Origin: Adiantum capillus-veneris | Taxonomy: Eukaryota; Streptophyta; Polypodiopsida; Polypodiales; Pteridaceae | DNA length: 64,000 bases | Assembly (NCBI GenBank): GCA_014529385.2 | Contig: CM043950.1 | Location: 72,144,435-72,208,434, forward strand | Direction: 5' to 3' | Shown here: piece by piece, positions 44,758 to 55,185 of the stretch | Layout of the letters: the number at the start of each line of letters is the position of its first letter | How positions within the stretch are numbered: the first letter of the stretch is position 1 | Made by a program: the position numbers and the translations under genes | The notes under the pieces: model-generated | What the model was told of the DNA's origin: nothing | The model's input: the letters and a program-made list of their open reading frames with translations, nothing else | Databases searched by the model: none

Positions 44758-47700
44758 CCATTCATGAGGGAAGCACAAATGGTTCATGATTGGTCTAAAA
44801 ATCATGTCTATTTGCAATTCCAAGACTCTGTCCTTAGAGTGGATTTGGTGACTGGTAAGGTACACCCCTTAGGGAGTAAAACCATTATTGATCATCGCTC
44901 TGACACCACAGTTCACTCGGCCCCACTACAATATTGTTACACTTGTAAGAAGGATACAGACATTGGCAAAGATTCTCCTTATATGGATATCTTACCTGGG
45001 ATGACTGAGTCGGACAATGTGGATTGGGTACACCTAGCTGCAACCATAGATACCTGGGGAAATAGAGGAACCACTTGGGTCACACCAGAGGGGGAAGAGG
45101 TACCACAAATTGCACCTCTAAACATGATAAGTGCCATACATGCATCTTCTAAGGGCAAGGCAATTGTGGACCAATCTGACAGTGACACCGATAGCTCAAT
45201 AGAAGACTTTGACCAACACGACTTGGACACTGACTCCCAGAGTGAAACGGATTCTGAATCTCATGAATTAGAGAGTGGAGCAAGTTCAGAGTCAAAACAT
45301 TCGGAAGGACCGAGCACATCAACCGATGATAGCTCCTCCGAGAGTGAAGAGGACACCAACGAGGACTCCTTTAGTGAGCCAGATCTAAATGCAAATCAAA
45401 AGCAGGTCTCAAATAAGAAAAAGAAAAACCTTAAGAGGCGTCAATATCGAGCCAATGTACGTGCTAGGATAAACAAGAAGAGATCCTCAGCAGAATGGCT
45501 CAGTTATATAGGAGCATGTGATGCTCATCGAAAATTGGTAGACAATTGGGGTGAATATCTCCAAAATGTTATGTGGTGTAGACCACGACCCCATGACATA
45601 GCCCAATTAGAGATCATAGACAAGCCAAAGTTGAGCCGCACTGCAAGGAGGCGTCAAAACCAAGAGTTAGCTCGACAACACAAGAAACCAGAAATGGAAG
45701 CACAAACCAACGCACAACCAGAATCCACAGACTTGCATCCTGCACCAGAACATTTCACATCTTACACCACAGGGGAAGCAAAGGTTGTGTACACAAAATC
45801 CCAAAGAATACCTATCGATGGGAATAATGGAATCTATGATGGTCCGGCAATAGTTAAAGAAATAGAATTAGCTGACCCCGGTGAAGAATCAAAACCTGTT
45901 TTTATTGCCCAAGACCTCACAGAAGTTGAAGAGGCGGTCCTCAAAGAGCTTCTCAAGGAATTCAAGGACGTATTCGCTTGGACATACCATGATATGAAAG
46001 GTGTTCCGCCTTCTGTGGTCCAACATACAATCCCTATGATTAGCACTGCGAAGCCCGTACAACAAAGACCCTACCCGATGAATCCTAAGTACGCAAAGAT
46101 CATTCAAGAAGAACTAGAAAAGCTTATCAAATGTGGGTTCATATATCCTATTGAACACTCTGAATGGGTGTCGCCAATAGTTATCGTGCCAAAAAAGAAT
46201 GGGAAACTCAGGGTGTGCGTGGACCTCAAAAAAGTTAATGCAGCTACTAGAAGAGACCATTACCCCCTACCATATTCCGAACATGTACTCGAAAGAGTTG
46301 CAGGCAAGGAAGCTTATAGCTTTCTAGATGGGTACTCAGGCTACAACCAAATCACGATAGCGCTAGAGGACCAAGCTAAAACTGCCTTCATCATAGAATT
46401 TGGCGTGTTTGCATTTTGTGTGATGGCTTTTGGCTTAACAAATGCCCCTGCTACATTCCAACGATTAATAAACACTGCTTTTAAAGAATATTTGAGAGAG
46501 TTTTGTGAAGCTTTCTTAGACGACCTTTGTGTTTACTCTTCTTGGAAAGAACATCTATCATGTTTGCGGAAGGTGTTTGAAAAATGTAGGTTATATCGTA
46601 TCTCATTGAACCCGTTCAAATGCCAATTTTGGGTCAAGCATGGAGTTATTTTAGGGCATATAGTATCCAAGAATGGTATCTCAACCGATGAGAGCAAAAT
46701 TAAAGTGATTCTAGAGTTACCACCACCAACCAATTACAAGGGAGTTCAAAGGTTCATGGGACACGTGGGTTATTATCGACGGTTTATTTTATTTTTCACT
46801 GAGATAGCACGTCCTTTGTACAAGCTTCTCATTGAATTTAAATGGACTGAAGAGTGTGACCAGGCCTATGAACAATTGAAGAAAACACTAGCAAGTGCTC
46901 CGATTTTAAGGACACCTAACTCGGATGTCATTTTCCATGTGCATATTGATGCATCAAACTTTGCTATTGGGTGTGTTCTCACTCAACCAAGAGAACATAA
47001 ATTGGATTATCCCATTAGCTTTGCAAGCCGTCAATTGAACGATGCTGAAAGGAACTACACCACTACAGAGCGAGAAGGTTTGGCAATGGTTTATGCAGTA
47101 AAGAAATTTCGCTACTACCTTCTGGCAAACAAGTTTGTATTTTATGTCGATCAACAAGCGTTGCTGTATCTGGTAAACAAGACATGCTCCACAGGAAGAA
47201 TCACACGATGGTTGTTAATTCTTCTGGAGTTTGATTTCACGATTGTAGTGAGACCCGGTAAAAGGCACGTCATGGCTGATCATTTGTCTCGCATACCCAA
47301 TGGTGAAGCCCTTACAGGAGTTGATGATGAATTACCCGATACTTCCCTATTCATAGTTGAGACTATGCCTGAATGGAGTGAGAACATTGTTAACTTTTTA
47401 GTTAATGGTTTTCCACCCAAGGAACTTCGTAAGGATATCGCTCGAAGGCTAGTAAAAGAATGTGAACCCTATTGTTTGATTGCCGGAACCCTGTATAGAT
47501 TAGGCAAGGACGATATTCTTAGGCGTTGTGCCCGCGAGGATGAATATTTGTATATCTTGCAAGAAGCACATATGGTCATAGCAGGAGGACATTTTTCAGG
47601 GGACCTGACTGCTAGAAAGGTGCTCCAATCAGGCTATTGGTGGCCAACTTTATTTAAGGATGCATCACTTTTTACAAAAGGGTGTGATGAGTGCCAACGT

Positions 47701-49986
47701 TACAAGACCACACATCGCAAGGACAGAATGCCCTTACATCCTATTAAAGTAACCCAACCATTTGAAAAATGGGGCTTAGACTTTGTAGGTCCAATTAGTC
47801 CCGCAGCTCGCAACACTCAATCTCGATATATTCTAGTTGCTACGGACTATGTAAAAAAGTGGGCTGAAGCTAAGGCTTCACAAAAAGCTGACGCGAGGAC
47901 AACAGCTAAGTTTCTTTTTGAGAACATTATCACAAGATTTGGTTGCCTTTTTGAAATTGTTAGTGATAATGGTACCCATTTTATAAATGAGTTAATAAGA
48001 GAGCTTACCACGACCTTTATGATATCCCACCATAAGTCTACACCTTATTACCCGCAAGCTAATGGACAAGCCAAGAGCACCAACAAGACTCTAATCTCTA
48101 TTTTAACCAGGACGGTAGAAGCTCATCGCACTGATTGGGATTTGAAGTTGACATCTGCTCTATGGGCTTATCGTACTGCTTATAAAGTGGCTATTAATTG
48201 TACGCCATTCAAAATGGTATACGGCCAAGAAGCGGTTATGCCTTGGGAGTTTGTCATTCCTAGTCTTAGGGTAGCTTCGCAAGAAGGATGGAATCGTAAC
48301 CCCTTAACCAAGCGTTTGTTTATCTTAGAAAAACTAGACGAAGAGAGACAGTTGGCTGTGCAAAATGATCTTGTGGAAAAGGATAGGAGAAAGAAGTGGT
48401 TTGATCGCCATGTGAAGGACAAGGAAATCAAAGTTGGTGATAAAGTCCTTATGTATGGAGTACGTAAAGAGAAGAAAAAGTTGAAATATGTTGGTAAAGG
48501 ACCATATAGAGTATGTGAAATTACCCCACAAGGTACCCTTCGTGTGGAAACTCTTGATGGAGTTGAAACCATTGGATTCCTCAATGGGAGTAAATTCAAA
48601 AGATATTATGATCCTTTAAGCCAAGAAGAACTACGGGCCATTCATCAAAAGAAGGCCGCCAAAGCACAAACCGAGTTAAACAAGATACAAGCTCAAGCTG
48701 AGGCTAAGGAGCGACAACAACGTATAAGACAAAAACGAGAGGCTAACCTTGGGGTCACAAATGCATTCCACGTGGAAATCGAAGAGGATGGGTTGGAATC
48801 TGACACACCTCTACAATACCCCATTGAGTTAAATAGTGCCTATGGAAAAGTGCTATATAACGCCTTATTGGACACGGGTGCTAAATACAATCTGCTATCC
48901 TATGGGGTGTGGTGTCAGTTAGGGAAGCCACCTCTATCTGAGAGTATTATCCAAGTCAAGGGTGTCAACAAGAAAAAAACTACGGTTTTTGGAATCTGGC
49001 ACACTTCTGTCAGTTATGACAATGGGGTTGTAGCTCAAGACTTTTTGGTCATGCTTACTGGAACTATGGAGGGTAATATAAACCTAGGCCGCACGTGGAT
49101 GATAGCCACCAAATGCACTATTGATTGGGGGACTGGGGGTGTCACAACGCAAAAACCAACTCTTAGCCCTACCACTCAAGCCATAGTCACTGAGATATTG
49201 CCCAAGGAAATAAAACCCAAGACATTGCATGTCCAGGAGGTTGAACCATACGTCCCCATAGCCCAACTCTCTAGAGCTTCAACTGATGTAGTTGAAAGAA
49301 AGCTTGAGACACACAAGAACCATCCTAATATAACAGAGAAAACATACAAGTGGGTCCCTAAAACCTCTGTAGTGAGCATGGTTGATGCAAAAAAACGGAA
49401 ACCTAGTAAGAACCGTACCACTCACTCCAAGAAATGTAAAGAAACGCTGCGTTGGATTCCTAAACGACTATTGGAAGCCCAAGGATACTATGAAGGAAAT
49501 GATCAAATCTGGGTGCCCAAACGTAAAGTGTACTCTTACCTGTCACCTGGCCCATGTAAACCCAATCCTGTGGCTCCAAAACAAATTGAAAATCGCGGAA
49601 AGGAAAAAATCATGGAATGTTACACACCCGTTCTAGAGCTAGTTTGGGTACCAAAGAAAGAACGATTTGTTTCACCTAGCTCAGGAACAGGGAAATCAAA
49701 TGAAGCTTCTTGCTCTTCATGTAGTTCCTATACGCAAATAGAAGCTTCGACACAACCTCCACCTACCACTGTACATATCCATACAAGCACGAAAGAGTTT
49801 GCACCTTCCGGGGTAAGTTCACCATCTACAACAACGTTGCAAATAAAATCATGGGAGAGTACCTTACCACCCTTGAAACTAGATGAAACGCATAGGGTGG
49901 TCGAAAACTATTGGTTAAAATCCTCACCTATTACCAACTGGAACAATTGGTTTCAAAGGGTGACAAGCTCATTTGAAACGGTATGA
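44758..49986 (+). CDS. Gypsy D pol: RT, RNase H, integrase and a second protease-like domain
   Basis: A 1741-codon frame. Order: acidic linker with many Ser/Asp/Glu (about 45170-45400); RT (GFIYPIEHSEWVSPIV, VCVDLKKVNAAT, YSFLDGYSGYNQI, FGLTNAPATFQ, catalytic FLDDLCVYS at 46513-46539); one RNase H (VHIDASNFAIG, ADHLSRIP); integrase (GGHFSGDLT, CDECQRYK; first Asp in VATDYVKKW, second in VSDNGTHF). The third DDE position is Lys (GQAKSTNK, codon 48073-48075) where Glu is expected. After the integrase C-terminal domain comes a second retropepsin-like unit (NALLDTGAKYNLLS, Asp at 48871-48873; INLGRTWM) and a basic tail with repeated WVPK motifs. No chromodomain. ATG 44764 is the first Met but the frame is open from the previous stop. 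Confidence 0.9.
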   Translation, partial: PFMREAQMVHDWSKNHVYLQFQDSVLRVDLVTGKVHPLGSKTIIDHRSDTTVHSAPLQYCYTCKKDTDIGKDSPYMDILPGMTESDNVDWVHLAATIDTWGNRGTTWVTPEGEEVPQIAPLNMISAIHASSKGKAIVDQSDSDTDSSIEDFDQHDLDTDSQSETDSESHELESGASSESKHSEGPSTSTDDSSSESEEDTNEDSFSEPDLNANQKQVSNKKKKNLKRRQYRANVRARINKKRSSAEWLSYIGACDAHRKLVDNWGEYLQNVMWCRPRPHDIAQLEIIDKPKLSRTARRRQNQELARQHKKPEMEAQTNAQPESTDLHPAPEHFTSYTTGEAKVVYTKSQRIPIDGNNGIYDGPAIVKEIELADPGEESKPVFIAQDLTEVEEAVLKELLKEFKDVFAWTYHDMKGVPPSVVQHTIPMISTAKPVQQRPYPMNPKYAKIIQEELEKLIKCGFIYPIEHSEWVSPIVIVPKKNGKLRVCVDLKKVNAATRRDHYPLPYSEHVLERVAGKEAYSFLDGYSGYNQITIALEDQAKTAFIIEFGVFAFCVMAFGLTNAPATFQRLINTAFKEYLREFCEAFLDDLCVYSSWKEHLSCLRKVFEKCRLYRISLNPFKCQFWVKHGVILGHIVSKNGISTDESKIKVILELPPPTNYKGVQRFMGHVGYYRRFILFFTEIARPLYKLLIEFKWTEECDQAYEQLKKTLASAPILRTPNSDVIFHVHIDASNFAIGCVLTQPREHKLDYPISFASRQLNDAERNYTTTEREGLAMVYAVKKFRYYLLANKFVFYVDQQALLYLVNKTCSTGRITRWLLILLEFDFTIVVRPGKRHVMADHLSRIPNGEALTGVDDELPDTSLFIVETMPEWSENIVNFLVNGFPPKELRKDIARRLVKECEPYCLIAGTLYRLGKDDILRRCAREDEYLYILQEAHMVIAGGHFSGDLTARKVLQSGYWWPTLFKDASLFTKGCDECQRYKTTHRKDRMPLHPIKVTQPFEKWGLDFVGPISPAARNTQSRYILVATDYVKKWAEAKASQKADARTTAKFLFENIITRFGCLFEIVSDNGTHFINELIRELTTTFMISHHKSTPYYPQANGQAKSTNKTLISILTRTVEAHRTDWDLKLTSALWAYRTAYKVAINCTPFKMVYGQEAVMPWEFVIPSLRVASQEGWNRNPLTKRLFILEKLDEERQLAVQNDLVEKDRRKKWFDRHVKDKEIKVGDKVLMYGVRKEKKKLKYVGKGPYRVCEITPQGTLRVETLDGVETIGFLNGSKFKRYYDPLSQEELRAIHQKKAAKAQTELNKIQAQAEAKERQQRIRQKREANLGVTNAFHVEIEEDGLESDTPLQYPIELNSAYGKVLYNALLDTGAKYNLLSYGVWCQLGKPPLSESIIQVKGVNKKKTTVFGIWHTSVSYDNGVVAQDFLVMLTGTMEGNINLGRTWMIATKCTIDWGTGGVTTQKPTLSPTTQAIVTEILPKEIKPKTLHVQEVEPYVPIAQLSRASTDVVERKLETHKNHPNITEKTYKWVPKTSVVSMVDAKKRKPSKNRTTHSKKCKETLRWIPKRLLEAQGYYEGNDQIWVPKRKVYSYLSPGPCKPNPVAPKQIENRGKEKIMECYTPVLELVWVPKKERFVSPSSGTGKSNEASCSSCSSYTQIEASTQPPPTTVHIHTSTKEFAPSGVSSPSTTTLQIKSWESTLPPLKLDETHRVVENYWLKSSPITNWNNWFQRVTSSFETV

Positions 49987-50268
49987 TCTACCCAAGGAAG
50001 GGGGGAGTGTTTGCTGACAGTCATCATTCATTTGTTTCCCTCTCAACCTTTTTCCCTGACCTCTCAATCTCCGATCTTAGGGAATGTATATATATAGCCT
50101 TATACTCACAAAAAAACAAAAATAGTAAAGAGCAAGAGCGCCTAGCAATGAGAGAGCACCCTATGAGATCTTACATATAAGTCCAAATTCACCGTGTCAA
50201 TTCAAGCAACACACAAAAACAACTCTTATGTTTTAAAGGCCTAACCAAATCTATCTGTCTTGTCAGAA
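49987..50268 (+). other. Spacer between pol and the extra ORF
   Basis: About 280 bp without a convincing gene. A GGAAGGGGGGAGTG purine tract at 49995-50008 follows the pol stop and resembles the one at the 3' LTR, possibly a central or duplicated polypurine tract. Confidence 0.4.
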
Positions 50269-50691
50269 ATGGCTACTTCACCAGAGGCATGCACTTCTAT
50301 TTTTGATGAAAGGTACCCTTTGTCTTTTGCTCAAGTGTTCTACGTATGCTACCCTATAATTTCTTGCGAATGGGATTTGATAGAGAGCCTTGCATGTGAG
50401 AGAAATTTTGAGGAGTTAGAATGGCTGATACGTCTATGGCTAACTAGTGATCCCTACCCAGTAGCGAATGTGTCTCCAATGGCACATGCTTATTCTTTTG
50501 CACAAGATGAGTATCCACGCATCACGAGGTTCTTGATTAGCATGCTTGCACAAGAGGATGATGAAGAGGAACTAATAGAGACCGAGGAAGACTATGGCCT
50601 CACGGACAACGATTTTATTTATCTAGATGATGAGGATAGAAGCCTCGCCTTAGGGTGCCCACCCGGTTTATATAATATCCTCTTTCCTTGA
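50269..50691 (+). CDS. Gypsy D extra ORF downstream of pol, unknown function
   Basis: 140 codons starting at ATG 50269 (MATSPEACTS); the frame is open a little further upstream but without another ATG. The middle has a hydrophobic, Trp/Cys-containing stretch (FAQVFYVCYPIISCEW, LEWLIRLWL), the C-terminal part is very acidic (EDDEEELIETEEDYG, DDEDRSL). I see no signal peptide and no clear membrane segment, so it does not look like an envelope protein, although it occupies that position. No stop interrupts it. Function unknown; conservation in sister copies would decide whether it is real. Confidence 0.55.
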   Translation: MATSPEACTSIFDERYPLSFAQVFYVCYPIISCEWDLIESLACERNFEELEWLIRLWLTSDPYPVANVSPMAHAYSFAQDEYPRITRFLISMLAQEDDEEELIETEEDYGLTDNDFIYLDDEDRSLALGCPPGLYNILFP

Positions 50692-51903
50692 TTCTAAAAG
50701 GGGTGACAGATAGGTAGGTTAGGGGTCTAGATTGTGTTTTGAGTTTGTTTTTTAGGAGTTTTAATTTTTCACACTGACATGCCTCCTAGAGGTATAGTGC
50801 CTGTTTTTGGATGTGTTAGGTAGGACTTATATGGATCTCCATCCACATGGCTGAGGACATCTGCTTCAACGAAATGAGCCACTCCATACCTCCAGGTGTA
50901 CTACTTTCCATGATTCATGTTGGTGGATATGTGTAATTGCTAATAATGATTTTTCATTCTTTGTTTGAGTGCAATAGTTATGATTGTTATCTGCCATTAT
51001 AGATGTATAAATTTTTCTTTGCTTAAGTTGATTGAACTCCAGTTTAATCTTATGGATGAGCCTGGAGATTAGGAGACCGTGACTTTAGGTTAACTCATTT
51101 ACTTGACCACTAGGCCTAGCTAATAAAATTATCCGAGTATTTGAGACCTTAGGAATGTTTTAGGCAGAGAAAGGCTTGCTCACTCAAACAACAAAAAACA
51201 CTAGTGCGAATACCAAGGAAATGGAAGTAAAAAAAAAAAAAAAAAACATAAGTGCCACAAATGAAAAATCTTATGCTGGAAGAGAAATCCTGGCTTGAAT
51301 TGGTACTTCACTCACATGTATTTTCTATGGTACTAGAGCCCTAGAGGTTCCCAGTGTGGGCGCTTTTCCTTGAGAAGCAAAAAACCCCGGACATACAAAA
51401 TATGCACACACGTCACATGATTGTGACCCAAAGTAAAAAAGTATTAAAAAAAGATAAAGAAAAATTAAAAGACTTCCATTGAGCTTACAGTTAACATTTC
51501 AAGCTTTTGTTTGCAGTTGTGAGAGCGAGTTGGCTAATCAAAGCTGAAAAGCATAATTAGGGAATCTTGCAGTTAGATAATCTTCTTAGCTTAGCTAGTA
51601 CTAGAGTAGTTGTGTTAACCTTAGTCATAGCTAACTAATTGATAGACTCACCCATAAGCTCAAAACTCTTGATTAATTAATCTACTCAAAGTGAAATTTA
51701 TTTGTCCTTAATGGCAGTCTAACATTTCATAAGTCTTGCAATTACTCATTTCCACATGTACTTTACATTCCCCTCATGATTCATGGCAATATAATTCCGC
51801 TTGCTAAAACAGTGACTTTGCCTTGCAGATTCAAATCTAGATGCTCTACAACATGGACATACCAAGCTTCAACTCAATAGCTTCCGAGGACGGAATCTAC
51901 ATC
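50692..51903 (+). other. Gypsy D 3' untranslated region
   Basis: About 1.2 kb with no gene-like frame, an A20-type run near 51228-51246, and AT-rich sequence leading to the polypurine tract AGGAAGGGGGGCAA at 51904-51917. Confidence 0.7.
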
Positions 51904-51917
51904 AGGAAGGGGGGCAA

Positions 51918-52224
51918 TGTTAACCCTCGTGGCTCACGGACACCCTATCGCCTACGACGGACACTGTAACCATATTATTTATTTAAGTAGAGTCAGGCAC
52001 CGGGCTTGTCGGTCCAATAGGGAAAGGTAGAGTGATCGCCGATGAGAGGCGCACTCTAACACGAACATGCTAGGGTTAGTTGGCTAAGCATGGGCGCCCA
52101 AGTGTGAATGGGGTGAGCTCCTATAAAAGCCAACTAAACCTAATTTTTACTCATTCTCTCATTTGTGCAATAGAAGAGTGCTCTTGCTCCATCTCCATCT
52201 CCATCTTCTTCTTCTTCACCTCCT

Positions 52225-52262
<38 letters not shown>

Positions 52263-52507
52263 TGTGTGTGCGATTGAGCATTACGAAGGCACGACGGCGG
52301 CGAGGCGGTTGAGCGCGGCACGACTGCAGCTTCTTCTTCATCGCGGCGAGGAATCCACCACGAAGGCGAGCATAGAGCGGTGAGTGACACACCCTTTGCT
52401 TCCTTGAGCTTGCTAGTTTAGGCTTGTTGTGTGCTTGGAGCCGTTTGTGGCTCCCACACGGTGTATTGGCAAGTCCCTTGCTTCGACAGTGCGGCAAGGA
52501 GCGCACA
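51918..52507 (+). repeat. Gypsy D 3' LTR
   Basis: 590 bp, nearly identical to 39028-39617, with the same TATAAAA (52122-52128). Differences I could see are single bases near 52274, 52277, 52305, 52372 and 52455 and the GT/GA run length. Confidence 0.96.
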
Positions 52508-53582
52508 TAGTGCTTGCAAATGGACCCTTTCAAAAGTGGGGCATTGATGCTATGGGTCCACTAACAAGAATAAAAAATGGTAAACTTTAAATTCTAGTGG
52601 CTGTAGACTGTATGACTAGGTGGGTGGAAGCACATAGTGTGGCAAAGGTAAATGAGAGGACAATGAGAAAATTTGTATGCACTCACATTTGTTGCAGATT
52701 TGGCACACCATTGGAAACTATTTCTAATAATGGTCCTGGGTTTAGGAAGGGCTTGCTCACAGAATTTTGTGAACAACTTCACGTTTTACATCGTCACAAC
52801 ACACCTTACTGCCCCTAATCAAATGGTTTGGTGAAGAAGGCTAATGGTGTCATTCCAAACATCATCAAGATGATGGTATAAAACAAGACAAAGTTGTGGG
52901 ACAATTTCTTGGATGGGGCATTGTGGACATATCCTTGTACCATCTATAGGGAGGCCACATAGGTCACACCATTTCACTTTGTCTGTGGTCAAGAGGCATT
53001 GCATCCTATTGAGCTCAACATTCCAACAATGTGGCTTCACAACAAAGGGAAACAAGATGATTAAGAGGCATGGATGGATTGAATTCTTACATTAGTGGAG
53101 TTGAGTGGAAGAAAGAAGCAATCTATGAGTGCTACAAGAGGAAATCTATGCAAGCAAACGATAAGGTTGACAAGAAACTAAAGGACAAAGGCATCAAGGA
53201 AGGAGATCTTGTGATAAGGTATGATAATCGACTTGATAATCGGTTTGATGCAATGTTTGAAACTAGATGGCAGGAACCATACATAGTCAAGAAGGCTTTT
53301 AGCTCAAGTTAATAACAACTCATGGACTTGAATGGTAAAGAGCACTAGCTAAAGGCCTATTTGAGCCACATTCTACTAAAGGATCTACCAAAAAAATTTC
53401 AAAGAGCTGCTATCTTGTGTAAGTTTTGTTACATCTGTGTAACACGCACAGAAGTGACAAGGGACTACATAATTAAAATCTTATCGGGATATCAAATATC
53501 CCAGAGGACACAAAACCATTCTCATTGAAAAAGATGCCTTTTGATGGTACATGAACGTACCATCATCTTGGGAGAGGGCTAA
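52508..53582 (+). pseudogene. Gypsy C integrase core (rest) and 3' untranslated region
   Basis: Starts with the second TAGTG and continues the split integrase: LANGPFQKWGIDAMGPLTR, VAVDCMTRWVEAH, TPLETISNNGPGFRKG, HNTPYCP, SNGLVKKANG, then ALWTY and GQEALHPIE motifs to about 53320. The second catalytic Asp is Asn (SNNG) and the third residue is Lys (LVKKANG), both G-to-A type changes. Many stops. After 53330 no coding signal remains; GGGAGAGGGC at 53570-53579 is the polypurine tract. Confidence 0.87.
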
Positions 53583-53870
53583 TGATAGCCATTTTTTGGC
53601 TATCTATATTTGTCCCGGGAGCTACCTCACCCTAGTGAGCTACCTCACCCTAGAAAAAATCACATAAACACTATGGATATCCTCATCTTTTCATTGTACA
53701 TAGGCGTGTGTGAGCTAAAAGACTTTTTCCATATCTTCTAAAAAAACCCTCAGCTAGCTAGTCAATGGGTTAGTTAAGCAATAAATAAATAAATATGAGA
53801 ACAAAAATATATTATGCTCCATTTGCATGTAAATATTTTATTGTATATGAAAGAAAAAAGGGTGGAATGA
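53583..53870 (+). repeat. Gypsy C 3' LTR, start
   Basis: Begins TGATAGCC directly after the polypurine tract. Motifs TGATAGCC, GAGCTACCTCACCCTA, CACTATGG, TTTTCATTGTA-ATAGGCGTGTGTGAG and CTAGCTAGTCA appear in the same order as on the minus strand of the solo LTR (38305 down to about 37930). Similarity fades after about 53870, so the LTR is truncated or strongly diverged. Confidence 0.7.
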
Positions 53871-54514
53871 CATATGGTTCTCCTCCCAACCTCCCTACTT
53901 ATAGTCCTTGACCCTTCCAAGTAGGACCCCTTAACTTATGCTTGGCCCTTGACTCCTAGTCGCACTGACCCATTCAGTCCCTGGCACTTGGCTTGCTGCC
54001 CGTTCCTACCATTGTCCTGAAATTACTTCCCCCATGGAGAAGCATTTTTCTCCTCAAAAACAAGAGTGGTGATACACTAATGTTTTCCACAGTGGCATCC
54101 TTCATGGATCTAGCTGTTTGCATGACCGGAGCACGATTCAATAGGAGGTTCAATGAAACCAAGAGTAGCATCTTGATTTTCCATATTGTTCTCCATTTGA
54201 AAACATCTTGTGTTATTCGCTTCTATCCAATAATAGTGTGTAGCCTCTATTTAGAATGTACATGAGCATGCTAAACGAGTTACCACAACAAAGAGAACCT
54301 CTTTTTACTTTCAATGAAAGTAACTTGCTGACATAACTCATCAACCAAGTTTAAGTCCTTGACCTATTCTCAAATTTCATCAGTAAACAACCCCACCATA
54401 ACTAGTGTTCAAGGTTGAGAACCTGACTTAAGCATGAAGAGACTAAACCTAGTCAAAAATATGCTTTAACTTATGGTAAGCAAACTCCAAGTAGAGTAAT
54501 AAATGCATACTCCC
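53871..54514. other. Unresolved spacer before the CACTA element
   Basis: No clear gene. On the minus strand a stretch near 54040-54070 reads FLRRKMLLHGG, reminiscent of the protein-coding junk left by other LTR elements, but it is too short to assign. Confidence 0.35.
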
Positions 54515-54608
54515 GGCGTCGCTATGAGCGTCGCTATAAGCGTCGCAAATTTCTTTGTAAATTTGCTACGCTCATAGCGACGCTTATAGCGACGCTCATA
54601 GCGACGCC
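54515..54608. repeat. Left sub-terminal hairpin of the CACTA element
   Basis: Perfect 32 bp inverted arms at 54515-54546 and 54577-54608 with a 30 nt loop, made of GCGTCGCTAT(G/A)A units. Such sub-terminal motifs are bound by TNPA-like proteins in En/Spm. A second small palindrome (AAAAACTCAGATCT arms) lies at 54642-54670. Confidence 0.92.
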
Positions 54609-54699
54609 AGCTGGGGTAAAAAAAATAACCGAGCGCGCCCAAAAACTCAGATCTCAGATCTGAGTTTTTCGACGCCCTCAAGCAAAGAGCAGGTAACGC

Positions 54700-54739
54700 T
54701 CTCCCTCACTCTCACTCTCTCTCTCTCTCTCTCTTTTTC

Positions 54740-54779
<40 letters not shown>

Positions 54780-54841
54780 AGAGGAAGGAGAGCCAGGTAT
54801 GCTCCTTCCCTCTCTTCATTCTCATGTTCCCTTCCCCACTT

Positions 54842-54876
<35 letters not shown>

Positions 54877-54897
54877 TACACACACACACATAGTGTT

Positions 54898-54946
<49 letters not shown>

Positions 54947-55185
54947 TAGTGCAAAAACGCACACACATACATAAACAAAGAATGCACACACACATTGAGA
55001 GAGAAAAAGAGAGAGAGAGAGAGCATGCATAAACAAAAAACGCACGCATTGAGAGAGGAAAAGAGAGAGAGAACATGCATAAACAAAAAACGCACACATT
55101 GAGAGAGGAAAAGAGAAAGAAAACATGCATACGATCCAAAAAAACGCACACACATTGAGAGAGAAAGAAAGAGAAACTAAGGGAG
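54700..55185. repeat. Microsatellites and a roughly 51 bp tandem repeat
   Basis: (CT)n, (CA)n and (GA)n runs (for example 54899-54938), then about four copies of a unit with ACATGCATAAACAAAAAACG and CACATTGAGAGAG between about 54960 and 55185. Long frames on either strand here are low-complexity artefacts. Confidence 0.8.

Larger units (their letters stand above)
39028..52507 (+). mobile_element. Gypsy D: young 13.48 kb Ty3-gypsy element nested in gypsy C integrase
   Basis: The two 590 bp LTRs (39028-39617 and 51918-52507) differ by only about half a dozen substitutions plus a short GT/GA length change. The flanks carry a perfect TAGTG duplication (39023-39027 and 52508-52512). An Asp-tRNA-like primer site and a GGAAGGGGGG polypurine tract are in place. 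The coding part is one gag-pol frame (40813-49986) with three in-frame stops, then an extra ORF (50269-50691). It has one RNase H and no chromodomain. The integrase has lost its third catalytic residue. This is the youngest insertion I can order in the window. Confidence 0.96.

Noticed and set aside
50269-50691. Envelope-like gene in gypsy D
   Set aside because: No signal peptide, clear membrane segment or cleavage-site pattern, so I keep it as an ORF of unknown function.
54647-55155. 168-codon minus-strand frame rich in SLSLSL and CVCVCV
   Set aside because: Pure translation of (GA)n and (CA)n microsatellites.
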